A stretch of 64,000 bases of DNA. Origin: Isoetes taiwanensis. Lineage: Eukaryota > Streptophyta > Lycopodiopsida > Isoetales > Isoetaceae. Location: positions 24,040,327-24,104,326 of the forward strand of contig JAJEKV010000002.1 of NCBI GenBank assembly GCA_021234155.1, written 5' to 3'. This document shows, piece after piece, positions 43,309 to 57,000 of the stretch. Each line of letters starts with the position of its first letter. Positions within the stretch are counted from its first letter, which is position 1. The notes beneath the pieces are model-generated. The model was not told the DNA's origin. It made no database searches and worked only from the letters and a program-made list of their open reading frames with translations. The position numbers and the translations under genes are program-made.

Positions 43309-46300
43309 TTTTTTTTTGAAGAACTGTGTCAGCAATATATTAAAAGAATGGTAATGTTACAAAGCAAGTGAGGAGGAAGGAGAACTGCCCCAAAGAGACA
43401 GTGATACCTCGACACTCCACAACAACTGCAACTCTACTGCTGTACAAACTGGCCATCACCATCTACCACACCCAAGAAGTCCCGCCAAATGGAAAACTTC
43501 CGCTCTACTAATCCCGGGAACACCAAAAAGCTTTGAAATAGCTTGTACCGAAGTCGAGGAATCAGAGAGGTCGCAGGCTGCTGAATCCCCCTGAAAGATC
43601 CACAACCCGCCGCCTTCCAAATCAACCACACCAACCAAGCCACGACCGGATGCAAGGCTTGCTGCCGCATTGGCGGCCAAGCACCGGATATACATGAAGC
43701 AAGCAATTGTTGGCTATTCAATCTCACCGAAAGCGAGCCCGACCCAATCGGGTGCAACCCGCAAGTGAGGGCATAAAACCGCACAATGCTCCCAGTCTCA
43801 CGATGAAGGCCACAACAAGGGCAAAGAGGGCTCACACCCGCCTAAAATTGACTCACAAGGACATTCACCTCGATACAGCGGTGCACCACCCGCCACGAAG
43901 CACCGAACCTTTGGTGGGGAAGTGAGCTCCATGTCCACGCCCAAACCGAAGCCATCGAGAACCCGGAAGCCGCAGAGACCACTTGTTTGTGGAAGGGGGC
44001 AGAGTGTCATGAATAGCCAACACCGGTGTAACAAGACCGCACAAAACAAGAAGATACAACATCCGGATGAACCTTCCAAACCTCGCACCACCACATCACC
44101 CCGAGGGACTATAGGTATGTGTAGCGGAATACTCCCCGCCACTTGTTCCCGTGATAGCCCGCCATCGTCCTTCAAAAAAAAAGTTTAAGCTCGAAAGAAC
44201 TCCCCCACGGCTAGTGACCATCCCAATACCAATCCTCCAAGGTGAGCACAAAGAGGTCGCCTCCAACGGCCTCAAGTCCCGAAAGCATGCGATGGCAGCT
44301 TAAGGGCAAGTACGCAGGGGTAGAGGAACCCACAAGAAAGGAGAAGAGTGGTGATAAACCGAGGCATAATCTATTTGGAAGAGCACACGACGCGTGATCC
44401 CAAGCCCGCCGCAACACCCCCCGCGGAGAAAAGGGGATGCATGTGGGAAAGGCCGGAGACCATACAACAAAGGTGCCCGTGGCAACTCTACATGCAATGA
44501 CGACTTTCCAAATGCCACACAATGGCTAAGAGATTGCCACAATAGTGCCGCACCAGGAGAAGATGCTCCATCCCCGAGAATGCTCCAAATAAACTTAGAG
44601 ACCAACACCTTACTATGCAAAGTGCCAAATCCGAATGGCCAAGCCCCCATCCCCGGGCTTAGGGAGACACTTCCACCAAGCCACTTTAACAACCGCCCCT
44701 TCATCATCCCCGCCCCACACAAAATTTCGAACAATCTTATCCAAAGCCCGTATCTTACCCTCAGAGCTAAGATCGCAGATGTTTGTATACACATGAGTGC
44801 TACAAAGTCTTCGACTTGGCAATAGTGATCCTACCTCCGCCATGGACAACTTGCTACCCTTCCACCAATTGAGGTGTTTAGAACCCCCGCAAAATCTCAT
44901 CCCACACCTCCCCATGGAAACATCCCTCCAAAGGGAATACCCAACAGCCTTAGTACACACATTACCGGAAGCACCTTCCAAGGGAATAGAGCCAAACAAG
45001 GGGGGGGCGAGTCAATCTGGGCCCATAATGCGAGCATTTGCCCCAATTCGTAAGAATGCCCGAGGCCAAGGAGAAAGTATCCAGCAAACCCTTCACATTC
45101 CGCAGAAATTCCTCTCTTCGCCACCAAGAAGAGAAAAGTGTCATCGGCTAACCGGGTTAATAATCTGGCGACTACCATCCCGCATCGAAGCCCATCCACC
45201 ACCCCCTCCTCCACCGCAGCCAAAAACAACCGAGAAAGCGGTGCCTCCGCCACAATCGTAAACAAAAATGGTGCCAAAGGGCAAGGGACGACGCACCCTC
45301 CGCCTAAGGAGAAAAAGGCGAGGGTTCACCCCGGCACACCACCGTAGCCCGTAGGCCGACCTATGCAGCTTCATGATCGTTTCTCAGAAGCGCACCGCCG
45401 TACCAACGCTTAAATATCATGGCGCATAAGAACTCCTGACACTCATCATGCAAAGTCGCTTTTAAGATAGCGCCATCGCCTTTGACCTGCTCTCCCCGCC
45501 CAATAAAGGCCCCTCATAAATTTTGCGCGAATATTAGTCAAAATGTTCCCTTCCCGTGAACAAACCTGGGATCGCGACCTTACTAATGCAGAAGAAGTCA
45601 ACACGGCCTAACTTCTGGCTGTGGCTTGAATAATCTTGTACACGAGGACTATAAGGATATAGCCTCCAATCATTAATAATAGCGCCGCTTTAACCTTAGA
45701 ATCAAGGAAATGCATGTGATTCAAGATCCTATCCATGCGAGAAGACCGTTGAACTCAAGATACACCGGCACATGACTCACCCGCACCACTCCCAATAAGC
45801 CCCTCCTGAAGAACTCCACAGTGGATATCCGAAAGCCGTGACATTTATCCTTGGCTAAGGCGTACATGGCGATGCCTCCGGGCTTAAATCCTCTCCTGAG
45901 AGCTTCCTCGCCTCCAGCTCTCACGCTGGTGGAGGCAGTCAGATGGCTTCTTAATGTACTCTCAAAACAAGCTCCCCGTGATCTCCTCGCCATAGTGAAG
46001 AGTGCGCCGCTGCTAAAAACCCCCGCAGAGAAATGCGAGCATGCACATACCAGAACTCCAAATGATCCTCCAAAGTCCCCATCGTGCAAGCAAGGACGCC
46101 ATAGATGGTCGTGATATCGGCCACGCTTAATGCCTTCCTAAGAACACCGACTTTAATCCTGTATCCCTCCCCTTCCAACCGTAAGGGTCGCCTTCACACG
46201 CCTCATGCACTTTAACTGCCTCCAAAGCACAACATACCGTGCGAATAATCGAGATTCTCCACGTTACCCAGTGCCGCATCTTCAATCTCCAACTCCCGAT

Positions 46301-46438
46301 AAAGACTATGCAACTCCCGCCGCCTCCTCGCCGTGACACACGTCAGCTTCAATTTCAAAGACCTTGGTAGCAAAACGCTTCACCCCCAGCTTTCAACGCC
46401 AGCCACCATACTACATACCCTTCAGAGATGAAAAAGCG
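43309..46438 (-). mobile_element. GC-rich LINE with target duplication, inserted in R1 copy B
   Basis: The minus-strand LINE is flanked by an 11-base duplication with one mismatch (TAATGTTTCTT at 43298-43308, TAATGCTTCTT at 46439-46449) and has a 3' poly(A) (plus-strand T-run at about 43307-43317). Minus-strand readings in order: KDKCHGF and VEFFRRGLLGVV (RT start), GLYWAGRAGQRRWRYLKSDF, LAPFLFTIVAE, LADDTFLFLVAKRG (the catalytic ADD block), NFVWGGDDEGAVVKVAWWKC, PLLYGLRPFPHASPFLRGG, and the C-terminal VWLIWKAAGC. It belongs to the same broad L1-like group as LINE-2. It is 5'-truncated within ORF2, heavily frameshifted, and much richer in GC than anything around it. Confidence 0.8.
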
Positions 46439-46765
46439 TAATGCTTCTTCAGCTTAGCATAAATGTTTTTTTTTTACAAGGTATCGCTCTTGATTCTACA
46501 ATGTAGTGTCAAGAAACCCCCTTTGCTTTCCTTCCCAAGGATTTGTCAGCAGATTCAAAAAGAGTTTAGAGTTTAGGGCCCTATGTCATTTTAAACTTGA
46601 TATTCCCTCGCCGCTTGTAATTGTTCATATAGCAAATGCCCTTTAGCTTCAATCAACAAACCATTCTTATGCGACACAAATGTATGGATTATTCCATGCC
46701 TCTTCCATGTCACGCCAGACGTACTAAACAAAGGCCACAAGAATCCATTTATATTCGCCACAAAC
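46439..46765 (+). repeat. R1 dispersed repeat, copy B, right part
   Basis: Resumes with TAATGCTTCTT and AGCTTAGCATAAATG as in copy A, running to ACAAGAATCCATTTATATT. Confidence 0.8.
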
Positions 46766-46861
46766 TATTTAAAGATTCAACATAAACTGTTAATATCTGC
46801 TATCATATGTGAAGAATTTCAATTATGGTCGATAGCACAATTATCGAGTTAATAATCACAT

Positions 46862-47242
46862 TGATAACATATTTAAATTAAAAATCCCCCTAAACCCCTC
46901 TTGGTTTGGGTGCATGTATTCAGACGTAAGTGACCCGTGCACCAGAGTCGCTTGGATATATTATTCACCCCCTCGTCTTCTTTAATCTATACCATGGCTA
47001 CAAAGTTCCTCGCTTGTGGGGTATGCAAGGGCTGAAAAATTTGCTATAATCAGAGCAACAAGATTCACAAAATACTGCGCAAGATTTCCCGCTGTGTAAT
47101 ACTGTATGCTATGTTGATTCTCAAGACGTAAAAAATAACAATATACACTATGGAAGTGCCTGGCCGCTTGAGTCACCTCGGTGAATATATGCAATTCCAA
47201 ACCAAAGGGGGTTTAAGGGGGGGATTTTAATTTAAATGTGTT
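46862..47242. mobile_element. MITE-like inverted-repeat element M1
   Basis: The left end (ATTTAAATTAAAAATCCCCC, then TAAACCCCTCTTGGTTTGGG) is the near mirror of the right end (CCAAACCAAAGGGGGTTTAA, then GGATTTTAATTTAAAT). The element is about 380 bases, non-coding, with long TIRs. Related copies lie at 53725-54085 and, partially, 47550-47776 and 62510-62790. Confidence 0.7.
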
Positions 47243-47545
47243 GGACCCAATGGTTGTGTTAATTAATGTCAATGGTAGTTATGTGTTGATTGTTAAATGT
47301 CAATGGTTGTTATGTGTCAGTGGGTTGTTATGTGCTTGGGGATTTAATTCCTCTTTATATGTTGGATGTTAATGGTTTGTGTTGCAAAAATTTTTGCCCT
47401 TCGGCCTTAGTGGACATCCTCCTAAGTAGACAAAAAACTTTAGAATTCAAACTTAAAAAAACTAGAAATTCATTTGAGGCTTTCATCACCGTGAAGCTTT
47501 TGAATTTGATCACAATAAAACAAATAGAACATAAGTAAAATTACC
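47243..47545 (+). repeat. R3 dispersed repeat, copy 1
   Basis: Marked by TGTTGGACCCAATGGTTGTG, then TTGGATGTTAATGGTTTGTG and TTTGAGGCTTTCATCACCGT. The same block recurs at 51195-51470 (plus), 53390-53720 (minus) and 62195-62505 (minus), each time beside R1 or a MITE end. Confidence 0.75.
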
Positions 47546-47549
47546 TTCT

Positions 47550-47776
47550 ACAAAGATAGAGGTGATTGATCCCTTATTCCTGAAAGTCATAAAGTTTGCA
47601 ACACAAAGAAAACCCCTAACAAGATCTCGCAAAATACTATAAGATTTCGCTACCAAGTATGGTGCTGATTTCAGACGCAAAAATACAATTATGAGGGCTC
47701 TCAAGGTTCTATGTCATCCCCAGCGGTGAATATGCACCCAAACTCAGTGCTTATGGGGATTTTAATTTAAATGTGG
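47550..47776. mobile_element. MITE-like element M2 (right part)
   Basis: Ends in GGTGAATATGCACCCAAACT and GGGGATTTTAATTTAAATGT, matching the right TIR of M1 and M3. The left TIR is not evident. Confidence 0.5.
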
Positions 47777-47779
47777 CCT

Positions 47780-50700
47780 TAATTCAATGGTTTTGGGAAG
47801 CACTCTTCTGAAGCAAAATTTATCAACAACACATATGGCCGAAAGTGAAGTGGCTTTCTATTGAGTTTCCCAAAAACCAAAGTACAATAGCATGGTAGTA
47901 AAAACGACATAAAAAGATAGAAAGCTAAATAAAACCCAATTTCCAGGGTTTCAAAAGAAAGGAGATAAAGCCACAGCGACCCCAAAGTCGCAGGATTTCC
48001 ATCAACCCGTGGAAATTTAAAAACCCTCGTTTTCTTTCGGTGAAAACCATGGAGATAATAACGCATCAGAGTCGCCACAAATGCATCATCCAACCATCAT
48101 CGATAGCAATCTCAGGTATCCGCGCCTTCTCATAACAACCGGTAAACCCCTGCCCACACCATAGCTGTGACAGAGTGAGAAGCCGCGAAAATTCATCCAT
48201 ACGCATGCAATAATTGTAAACTCCAAATGAATCATGATGAATCTTTACGCACGCGTCGCTGAAATTCTTCCATAGTTATTATGCCAATGGATTCACCTCT
48301 ACCCCGCTTTGAAATAAAATGTCCATGGGCTTATGAAGCTACGGCCAAATTCCAAATGCAAACCCTAATAGACTTAAAAGAACAAAACTTGAAACTAAAC
48401 ACGCGAAGGAAACCATTAGTCATGCTACCAAAGTCCAGCAAAACCAGCATATAAAAAGTATCATTTCCACTGAATATACAAGAAACCTATAAGCCAATTA
48501 TATGGGGAATGCTATTAAGTTTAAAGGACTGAGAGCTAACATTGAATGTGTAGAATGACATCTCAGCAACTAGCGCGTGGAAGAACACGCCCAAACAAAC
48601 ACAAAATGAAGTGGGAAGAACATTCAAGGATTTGGGGTGATATCGTGAATTTAAGGGCAAAATAAACATCCACCCAAGCAAACATACCTGAAGTAAACAT
48701 AAACAAACCAGTGGAGGAAAAAGACCACACATTCCAAAGGCTGGTACGTGGATGGAGGTGGGAAACAGGAAGAGCCAAAACTACGCCATTTAAAACTCAA
48801 GAGGGAAGGCCTAGTAGATGAAAACCCAGAACCCATGACATGGAGGGAATCAAAGATCTAAGGAAAATAGATGCTCAGGGCAGAAAGCCATGTGCTCTTC
48901 TGAAGAATTTATTATTCTCATGTTGCCATAGAACCACGGCATTTGGGAAGACTCTTCTAGCAAAATTATCAACACATATACCGAAAAGAAGAGGAACACT
49001 CCACCTCATAAACCCTCGAAAAGTGAAATGGTAGTGGGAGATGGCGTAAGAAACTAGCGTAGTGGTACAAAAAATGAGATGCAAAGGTGAGAGATAAACA
49101 CAAGAGAGACATGGAATACAGCTAGCAAACATCAAGAAAAGAAAAGAGAGGGAGAGGATGAAAAAAATAACTATAGAATAGAGGGGAATGGATAAGTCCC
49201 AAATGGACCCTCTATCTTAGAAGCACATGAGGACAGATGGAGGAAGGGCAAACACTAACGTGCTATGCAAGAAAGAATAGGTACTTGAAGATTGACCAAA
49301 CAAATCCAGCAATGTACTGCCGGAAAGCACCAAAGATAAATTTCTGGATTGTAGAACACTTCAGCCACCTTAGGGATGTGCCACACATGGCACCGCTGGG
49401 TAGCTTGTAAAGAATCTAATGTCAATGGGTTAATGTAAGTTGGGGAGAAAAGCCACCTCAAAAAAGACATACAAAACCATGGAATCTCTACGGAAACCCT
49501 CAAAGAGTGCTGGCCAGAGCCACAAGCACTGTAACAAAGCATTAAATCTCCGGGCCCTAATACGATAAAGACTAGCTAGTTTTGAAACCAAGAATTGTAG
49601 CTATGTACAAAAAGCCTTATTCTGCCAGCTGGTAAATATGGGAAAAAGAGGGACAAGCATAGAATAGTGAGTTTGAAGATATTTAAGAGTTACTGATGAT
49701 TCTTTGAATAACGGTGGCAATGAAGTCAAAGTTAAGCTAAAACCAAACAAGACACTAAAGTGCAACCTCTACCTACCTTATAGACACCAATGTATATGTA
49801 GATCGATATGTATCTCATAAAAATACTGTAAGAAAACTATAAGAAAGGGAAAATATCATTATCCCACTCAATCCAATGGTGCTATGAAATATACGAGCTA
49901 TAGAAGTGTACATGGGAGAATTCCGCCAAGGATCAAGTGCAAGTGAGGAAGCTTGCATAATTAAAACAAAACTATGGTCTTGGGAGCAAAGGTCTGAAAG
50001 TGAAAATGTTCGAAGTTGAGGAACATAAACTACATAATTTCACCTAGTCTGAATAAAAACTAGGGCAATACAGCAACTTCAACTAGAATAAAACCGTGAA
50101 AGTTAAGGGAAAATGTTTTGAGTTCAGAACATCAACTTTGAACTAGAAATAAACCATGTTTTATGGTTCAGAACAAGCCACACCGCTTTTACATCAAGTC
50201 TAGAATGTAAATAATGGCATAGTGGCAACTAAATAGAATAAATCTTATATATAAAGGGCAAATTCAAACCGGGGTCATCAATGGGGCAACAACCTTATGG
50301 GACGTTTGTTAATTTAATAACAAAATTAATTAGTATCTACTTTGACACGTAAATAAGTATAGCAAAATGGTCACCATCACCGCCTATCGCTAACATATCG
50401 CGGCGCGCTTATTGGCGCAGAGGGCACTGTGATCACGTAGAAAAGAGAAGCCGCTTGACCAAAATAGATGGCGGAGCACTAGAAGGTAGCCGCGATTAAA
50501 GATTCGCACTGCAGTCACCGCCAGAGATCGTGAGATGTGCCGACCGTAATCGATAGCTTTGGCGCGCTGGGCGCAGGCTAGATCGGATCATAGGAGCTTC
50601 TGCCCGCATCACGAGAGGTAAGGCAAACCGAGGTCGTTGGATTCAGTGGAAGATTCAAAGTGTGATCCGGACCATTCCGACGAGAGCAGCCGCTGGGGAA

Positions 50701-51190
50701 TTCCGCGCGTGAGAAGAGTAGGGAATATCCATGGAAGAAGCAAAAAAAAAAAAGCTAAGAACCCTAAAACCAATCATGCTATTTGTGGTTCGCTTACTCT
50801 AGCATAAATTAGATCTCAGGCTATTCTCCTCACGCTTAAAAATCAAGAAAATGCTTCGATCTCAGACTATTCTCTCAGGCTAAAAATCATAAAAAGATTA
50901 AACAAAATGTAAAAAGCCAAATTTAAATGCCTCTCTGGAAGAAATCATCTCAAGGCCGAAACTATTCCATTTAGTAAACATAACCGACAGTTTTTCAATA
51001 TGTTAGGTACAAAAAGTATGAAATTAGAAGACAAAAACACGTTACGAAACGCTTCAAGAGGAAGGCTCATGATGAAAACCTTAGAACTCCATGATATATA
51101 ACCGTAAAAGATCTTAGGAAAAATAGACGTCTAAAAAGGCTCGCCCTTCTCCAAGAATGATGGTTCTATGTTGCTGCTGCACCGCCGCAT
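47780..51190. other. No supported gene
   Basis: Short frames up to about 104 codons exist but none has recognisable domains, splice context or homology to other parts of the window. At about 50390-50720 the base composition becomes GC-rich (several GCGC sites). This might mark an old gene or promoter, but no frame supports it. Confidence 0.45.
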
Positions 51191-51194
51191 TGTG

Positions 51195-51470
51195 TTTAAT
51201 TAAATGCCGGTAGTTATAAAGCCGGTTGTTAATGTCAATTTGGGTCAAGTTATGTAAGTTAGTTGTTGTGTGTTGGGGATTTCACTTTGAGTATGTTGGA
51301 TGTTAATGGTTTGTGTTGCAAAATTTTCGCTCCTTCGCCTTAGGGAAGGTGTGACAAAAATTTTAGAATTCAAAACCAAAAAATCCAGAATTCATTTGAG
51401 GCTTTCATCACTGTGAAGCTTTTGAATTTCATCACAATAAAAACAAATAGGAACATAAGTAGAAGTTACC
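51195..51470 (+). repeat. R3 dispersed repeat, copy 2
   Basis: Aligns with 47243-47545 (TTGGATGTTAATGGTTTGTG; TTTGAGGCTTTCATCACTGT; GAAGCTTTTGAATTT). Confidence 0.75.
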
Positions 51471-52009
51471 ATAAAGATAGAGCAGATTTAATCCTGGCAT
51501 TATTCCGGGAAGTCATAAAGTTTACAACACCCATACACAAACATTTTTCAACTCCGGGAATTCCACAGCTGAAATTTTGGCCTCCATGGATTCTTTCAGG
51601 TGAGAAACTAAAGTGGGAAACTTTTCTCGCTATTAGCACAAGGATCTAGAAGCCTGGAATTTGCTTTAATAACTGCCTCTAAAAATTCCGTATGGTAATT
51701 TTTGCAAGCTTCTATTCGGACGAGCTACAAAACAATATCCAATAGCGCCATCCTCAGATAATCACTTGGTAGGATATGCAGTTTACCAAACTCCGGCCGA
51801 AAATTTGCTGTTTTAGCATAGATAACTTAACCAAACATATTCATATGATACACTATCAAAAAGATCTCGAAGAGAGCTTTCCAACGCACAAAAATCATCT
51901 CAAATGTAGCTCGATCAAAAGTTAAGTGATAAGAAATGTGTTGCTTGGCCGGGGAAACTGCATTACGCTCTTCATGCCCTTCTATGTGCCCATTAGCGCC
52001 CTCACAATA

Positions 52010-52195
52010 CTACGCAAAAAGAGGGCTTTGTTGCGGGAGCCATTGGTCGCTGACCATTATGCACCACACGCGACAAAAAAGGGCTTTTGTTGTAAGCCAT
52101 TGGTTGTCAATTATTACGCACTCAAACACACACAAAAAAAGTGAGTTTTTGTTTGCGGAGCCACGCTGTTGACCATTGCAGGAAAAAAAAAAGGC
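52010..52195. repeat. About 60-bp tandem repeat, three diverged units
   Basis: Each unit has a GGCTTTTGTTG-like start, GAGCCATTGG or its variant, TTGACCATT and an A-run. Units start near 52018, 52080 and 52140. Confidence 0.7.
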
Positions 52196-52359
52196 TAAAA
52201 CTAATGGCTCAAATAAGTACCAGCATGTACTAATAAGAGCATCCATTCAATATACTCAAATAAATCATAGGAAAACCTAAATTTAAAAGCCGTATGAAAA
52301 CACAAAAGAAACCCCTCAAGTATATGCTTACATATCAAAAGCATTCCGGGCTACAACTA

Positions 52360-53188
52360 TTTCTCTTCTCACAATGACACCATTTTGTTTATCAATCCAT
52401 ATGATTTTGACGTGCCCACTTAGCTTCTAAAGGTAATGCATGATTCACCTACTTCGGGCTTGATTAAAGTTCCAAACCTGCAAATATAAATGGCCCCGCG
52501 GGCAACGCTTCGACCCATCTACGATACTTGAAAGGGCGTGAATAACTGCAATCAGTTAAAAAGTATAAGAACCATTTGTTGATTGAAGCTAAAGGTCGCC
52601 AAATGAACAATCCTAAGAAACGTGAATATCCAAGAGTTGCCAAAAATGAGGCCTAAACTTGAATCAGCAGCGAAATCTTAGGAAGGTAAACAAAAGCGGG
52701 TAAACATTAAAAACAAATACCAGGCGTGTGTGAGCAAAAATCCATCCTCGCGGTAGTAAAATCCATCCCAAGAATAAGAACGTAAGTTATAGGTAAGTAC
52801 ATTACGTATATGCACACATGCATACATACGCACACATGGCCACATGCACACACACATGTATCGCACTTGCACTGCACTTAGACTCCTTGCACTTGCACAT
52901 GCAGCACAATACACATGACATGCACACACATGCACATGCATAAAAGTGCACATGCACATGTATTGGCTGTTGCCACATGCGCAGTTGTTCGCACAAACAC
53001 ATGCAGCAGGAAAGCATTAAACAACCCTGATTGTTCCACCAACCAAAAATCAATCTTCCATAAATTGATGTTCTAGAAATACTATTTAAAGGCTAATCAA
53101 ATCTAATACAACAACGAAATTGGTGAAAACCAAGCGAAAACGATAAAAATCTGTAAAAGTAACCCCCGTTATTGTGCTACATATTGTA
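52360..53188 (-). repeat. R1 dispersed repeat, copy C
   Basis: Reverse-oriented R1: on the plus strand it starts with the complement of the 3' part (TCACAATGACACCATT) and ends GTTATTGTGCTACAT, the complement of the R1 start. It includes a TGCATG-type array at about 52800-52990. Directly after it, 53189-53310 is an R1 3' tail in plus orientation (GTAGGTTTGAACTTTTAATC). Confidence 0.8.
52800..52990 (-). repeat. (TGCATG)n-type microsatellite in R1 copy C
   Basis: Hexamer array read on the minus strand, more degenerate than in copies A and B. Confidence 0.85.
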
Positions 53189-53389
53189 GGTTTGAACTTT
53201 TAATCGAACCATAAGGTGAATCATGCATTACCTTTTAAGCTAGAGACGAGCACATCCAAAAAATCATATGGACTGAGCAAAACAATGGGTGTCATTGTGA
53301 AAGAGAAAATAGTCAGTTCTTAAGCAATACATGTAGCGGTACAAATGCAGGGTTTTCGTATCGCAAACCTATAACTTCTCTTAATAACG

Positions 53390-53720
53390 TGGATCAACTC
53401 CGCCATCTTATGGTAATTTACTTATGTTCTATTTGTTTTATCGTGATCAAATTCAAAAGCTACAGGTATTTTTCCCAAATGAATTCTGGGCCATTGCAAA
53501 ATACAAATCATGTAGGCATCCAACATATAAAAAATTTAAAATCTCCACCCCTGAAAGTAAGTGGTGCCTTCGAAATAGTTCATAAATAAACTCGATGTAC
53601 TTTGAGCCGCCAATCTCGGAATTTTTAATGGCGACATTATATTGGTACATATTATAATAACCATCATACATTAACAACCAACACATAACACCACATTTGA
53701 CATTAATTAACACAACCATT
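53390..53720 (-). repeat. R3 dispersed repeat, copy 3
   Basis: Reverse-oriented R3, ending on the plus strand in CACAACCATTGGGTCCAACA, directly next to MITE M3. Shares TTACTTATGTTCTATTTGTT with the copy at 62195-62505. Confidence 0.7.
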
Positions 53721-53724
53721 GGGT

Positions 53725-54085
53725 CCAACACATTTAAATTAAAAATCCCCTTAAACCTTGGCTCAGTGCATATTCTACACCTGGGTGACGTAGGGCGCCT
53801 AGCAGCCCCTAATTGTGGCTTCTTTTGCACGCATTTAAATCTCCAACAATTTCATATAGTATTCCGCCAAATCTTATGTAAGATTTCATAATCTTGTTAT
53901 ACAAAGATAAGGCAAATTTTGTACTTGCATACCCCACAAACGAGGAACTTTTTACGCACGTGTTTAGATTTATGGAATCGTGGGTGAATATGCCTATCCA
54001 ACAAAATTCTCCGATGCCCTGGTCACCCCCGTAGTGAATATGCACCCAAACCAAAGGGGTTTATGTGTGATTTTAATTTAAAGTC
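53725..54085. mobile_element. MITE-like inverted-repeat element M3
   Basis: The left end ATTTAAATTAAAAATCCCCT mirrors the right end ACCAAAGGGGTTTATGTGTG, ATTTTAATTTAAA. About 360 bases, non-coding, same family as M1. Confidence 0.7.
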
Positions 54086-54089
54086 TTAT

Positions 54090-57000
54090 TCTAATCCAAA
54101 CTGCCAAATTATCAAATTTAATTTAATTAGTTTGGTGGCATGTCCATGGAGAGCAAGAAGCTTCCATGGATGGGCCCATGAGAGCATATGCCAAAATCGA
54201 GTGTTCAATGTCCATATGTCAGTATTAACTTTCATTAATCCACCAACACATCGTAAACATGTTCAATGTATCTAAGAAGAAGTTTGCAGCTTCAAGATCT
54301 CAAAATAGCAACTAGAAAGAGGAACATGTCATCTACATATTGATTGTAGGTTTTTGCGTATCATGCCCGTAGCAGGAGTTTCCCCTCTTACTATTGCAAT
54401 AGCAAATAACCACGACAACGTTTCACAACAATTGTGAAAAAGGACTTCTCTCTTCTTCATGACCTATGAAACGGTTTCAGTTCTTTTGATATGTTGTCTC
54501 CATCTTACCATAACAGCAACAATGATTAAGGAATGATTAAAAATATATGCAAATTAACTCATCATCCATTTCCCATTTACATAATGATATGTACTTAGTT
54601 GTACTAATAATAACAAGACACATTTTATTTTGGCAAAGAAAAATTGTTTTGTATCGCATGACTAACACACTCATTTATCATTCGTTTTATGCATGTTAGC
54701 AATACGGTAAAGATACTTCCTATATTTTATGGGAACTAGATAAATATCCATATCCTTCCAAATCTTTCAACTACGAAAAAGAAGCGTGTAATATAAAATA
54801 CATGGCATTGCTTACATTATGTTTCTTCCTAAGCAAAATGGCGTGAGATTTCTTCTTCAATATGTTGAGCATAAGCAGATAAAGCATATATGACAATCAA
54901 ATAAATAAAAGAAAGAAGAATGGAAAGAAGGGACGGATAAATGAAGACGGAGAGTAGTGATGGCCACATGTTTGACCGTACGTGGAACTTATATTTCATG
55001 GGGTTCTTCTTCATATTTTAAGTGCCTCCTCACCCCTTACCTTGCACAAGGAGATGCCACCTCCAAACCTGATTTGGCAAAGCCGCGAAAAGGGTAAATG
55101 GGAGAACCACTGCGTCTTTCCATAACAATTATAGTTGAATATAAGGAACCCTAATATTCTTAGTAAGCTTTCTTATTATAGCTTCAGCAAGTCTTTTCCT
55201 AATTTTAGGTAGCGGCTTTTAACTATATAATAGCTTAATAATTAGTATGGACGTTATGACCGTAATGGTCCATTTCAAGTGTGCTGGTTCACCTTTTAAA
55301 ATCTTCGTAAAATCAACGTACAAAAATCTTATTCAACCCTTCCTAGGAGTTCATATATGGCAAATAGTCCACGGAGAAAATAAATTCAGTACGCGGCACA
55401 CCCCCTATCTTCGTAAGTTATACCTGTTAAACCGGGGTCAAGTACAAAACCTTCATGTTTATGGAGAAGATATAACGTGAAAACCTGCTGCTCCTCGACA
55501 AAACGATTTTTCAAACCTTTTGACTACCACGATATTTTTCTACACAAGATGTTAAAAACGGACACAAAACCGCCATGTCAATCCTAAGTTCTGCGGTGAA
55601 GAAGATAGGCCATTCAAACATGGGTGTATCAAACCGCCGCTTCCCGTAACTAATTATGGTTCCCTTGCTGTGGAATAAATTACTAATCGTATAGAGCCTT
55701 TTATTAGCTTCTAATGACTTTTAGCTTAAACTTGCTCTCGATATTAATCCCAAAACTTTCTCAAGGCTTGAAGCTAAATCCCCTACATGATTTTTCCCTT
55801 CTCCTCACATACTTCTGCTTAGCTAAACTAACTCAAAATGATATGAACTCAAATGGGCTGGTGTGGCCAATGTAAAATATGCTAAGCCACCACACAATAC
55901 TTTTTTCAATATATTCCATTTATTTTAGCTACTTTCGTGAAAACATTCTAAAATAATGCAATTTAAAGCAAAAGCCCAGGGACTCAACTTAATTCATAAC
56001 GCCTAGAAACTAAACTACTAATCATATATTTCATATAAACCTCAGAATGTTGTTAGCCAAACTCTAATCTCTAAATTCATTCTAAAAAGTTTCTATGGTT
56101 TAGCTAAAATGTTATAAAATTTCATACTTTCTTTGCTTCTAGGTGAGTTTGCAATGTTATTTCAAGGTTAGTGAAAATTCCCAAAAACGTTGTTTAAAAT
56201 TATGTTTTTTCCCCAATTTTTTTTCATTTTCTATTTTAGCCAAATCCTTTTTGAAAATGTGCTGCAAAAAATGCAAATAGCTAAAGTTTGGCCTTTAAAT
56301 TATTCCATGCCTTAAGGCAAATATAGTTTAATTACATAACAACTTTTATGTGTGGAAATGCATTTTGAGCTGGGCTTATTTGATATATGCTAATTGATGT
56401 AAGTTTTTCTATCCTATAAAATGCTATCGTGGCCTTGAATTTGATCGCTTGACTTTCACTTTTGATCTCAATTTTAGTGTAACTCCTGTAACAAATGGAT
56501 TAATATCTCCCCATATAGAGTAAAACTTCCCCCAAGTGATGTCCTCCAAAAAAATCCCATAGTGGCGAAAAAGCCCCAAAATGATACAAAACCACGCTAA
56601 AAACAAGTCACAAGTGTTTTAAGTGGACAAGTTATCACAAGAAAATCGGCGGAGTGTTTCTACCTGAGTCATATTATTGGTCCAGCAGGGTCCGAATCTA
56701 AAACCACAACTTCCTTAAGTGTTAATGAATTTGCTGAATTTTGGGGATAAGTGAATACGCTTTTGGATTTGGCTGAATATGAAATATTTGTTGACTGCCA
56801 ACCCTGATTGGAATCTCTCAACCTTTGCATCAAATTCCCGGTATGCCCTCTTTATGTTTGTCTGTGGATTTATGCTTCAGATGTGACTTTGAAAACATAT
56901 TCTCAAAATGTCCTACGAAACAAAAATTCGCAAAGAAAATATAAAGTTTATGACCATAAAAAAAGCCTGGTTAGGGGACTATGTACCTAATTTAGGTAGT

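Noticed and set aside
44394-45261. Plus-strand frames of 143-154 codons
   Set aside because: They are antisense shadows of the GC-rich minus-strand LINE, whose RT motifs identify the true strand.
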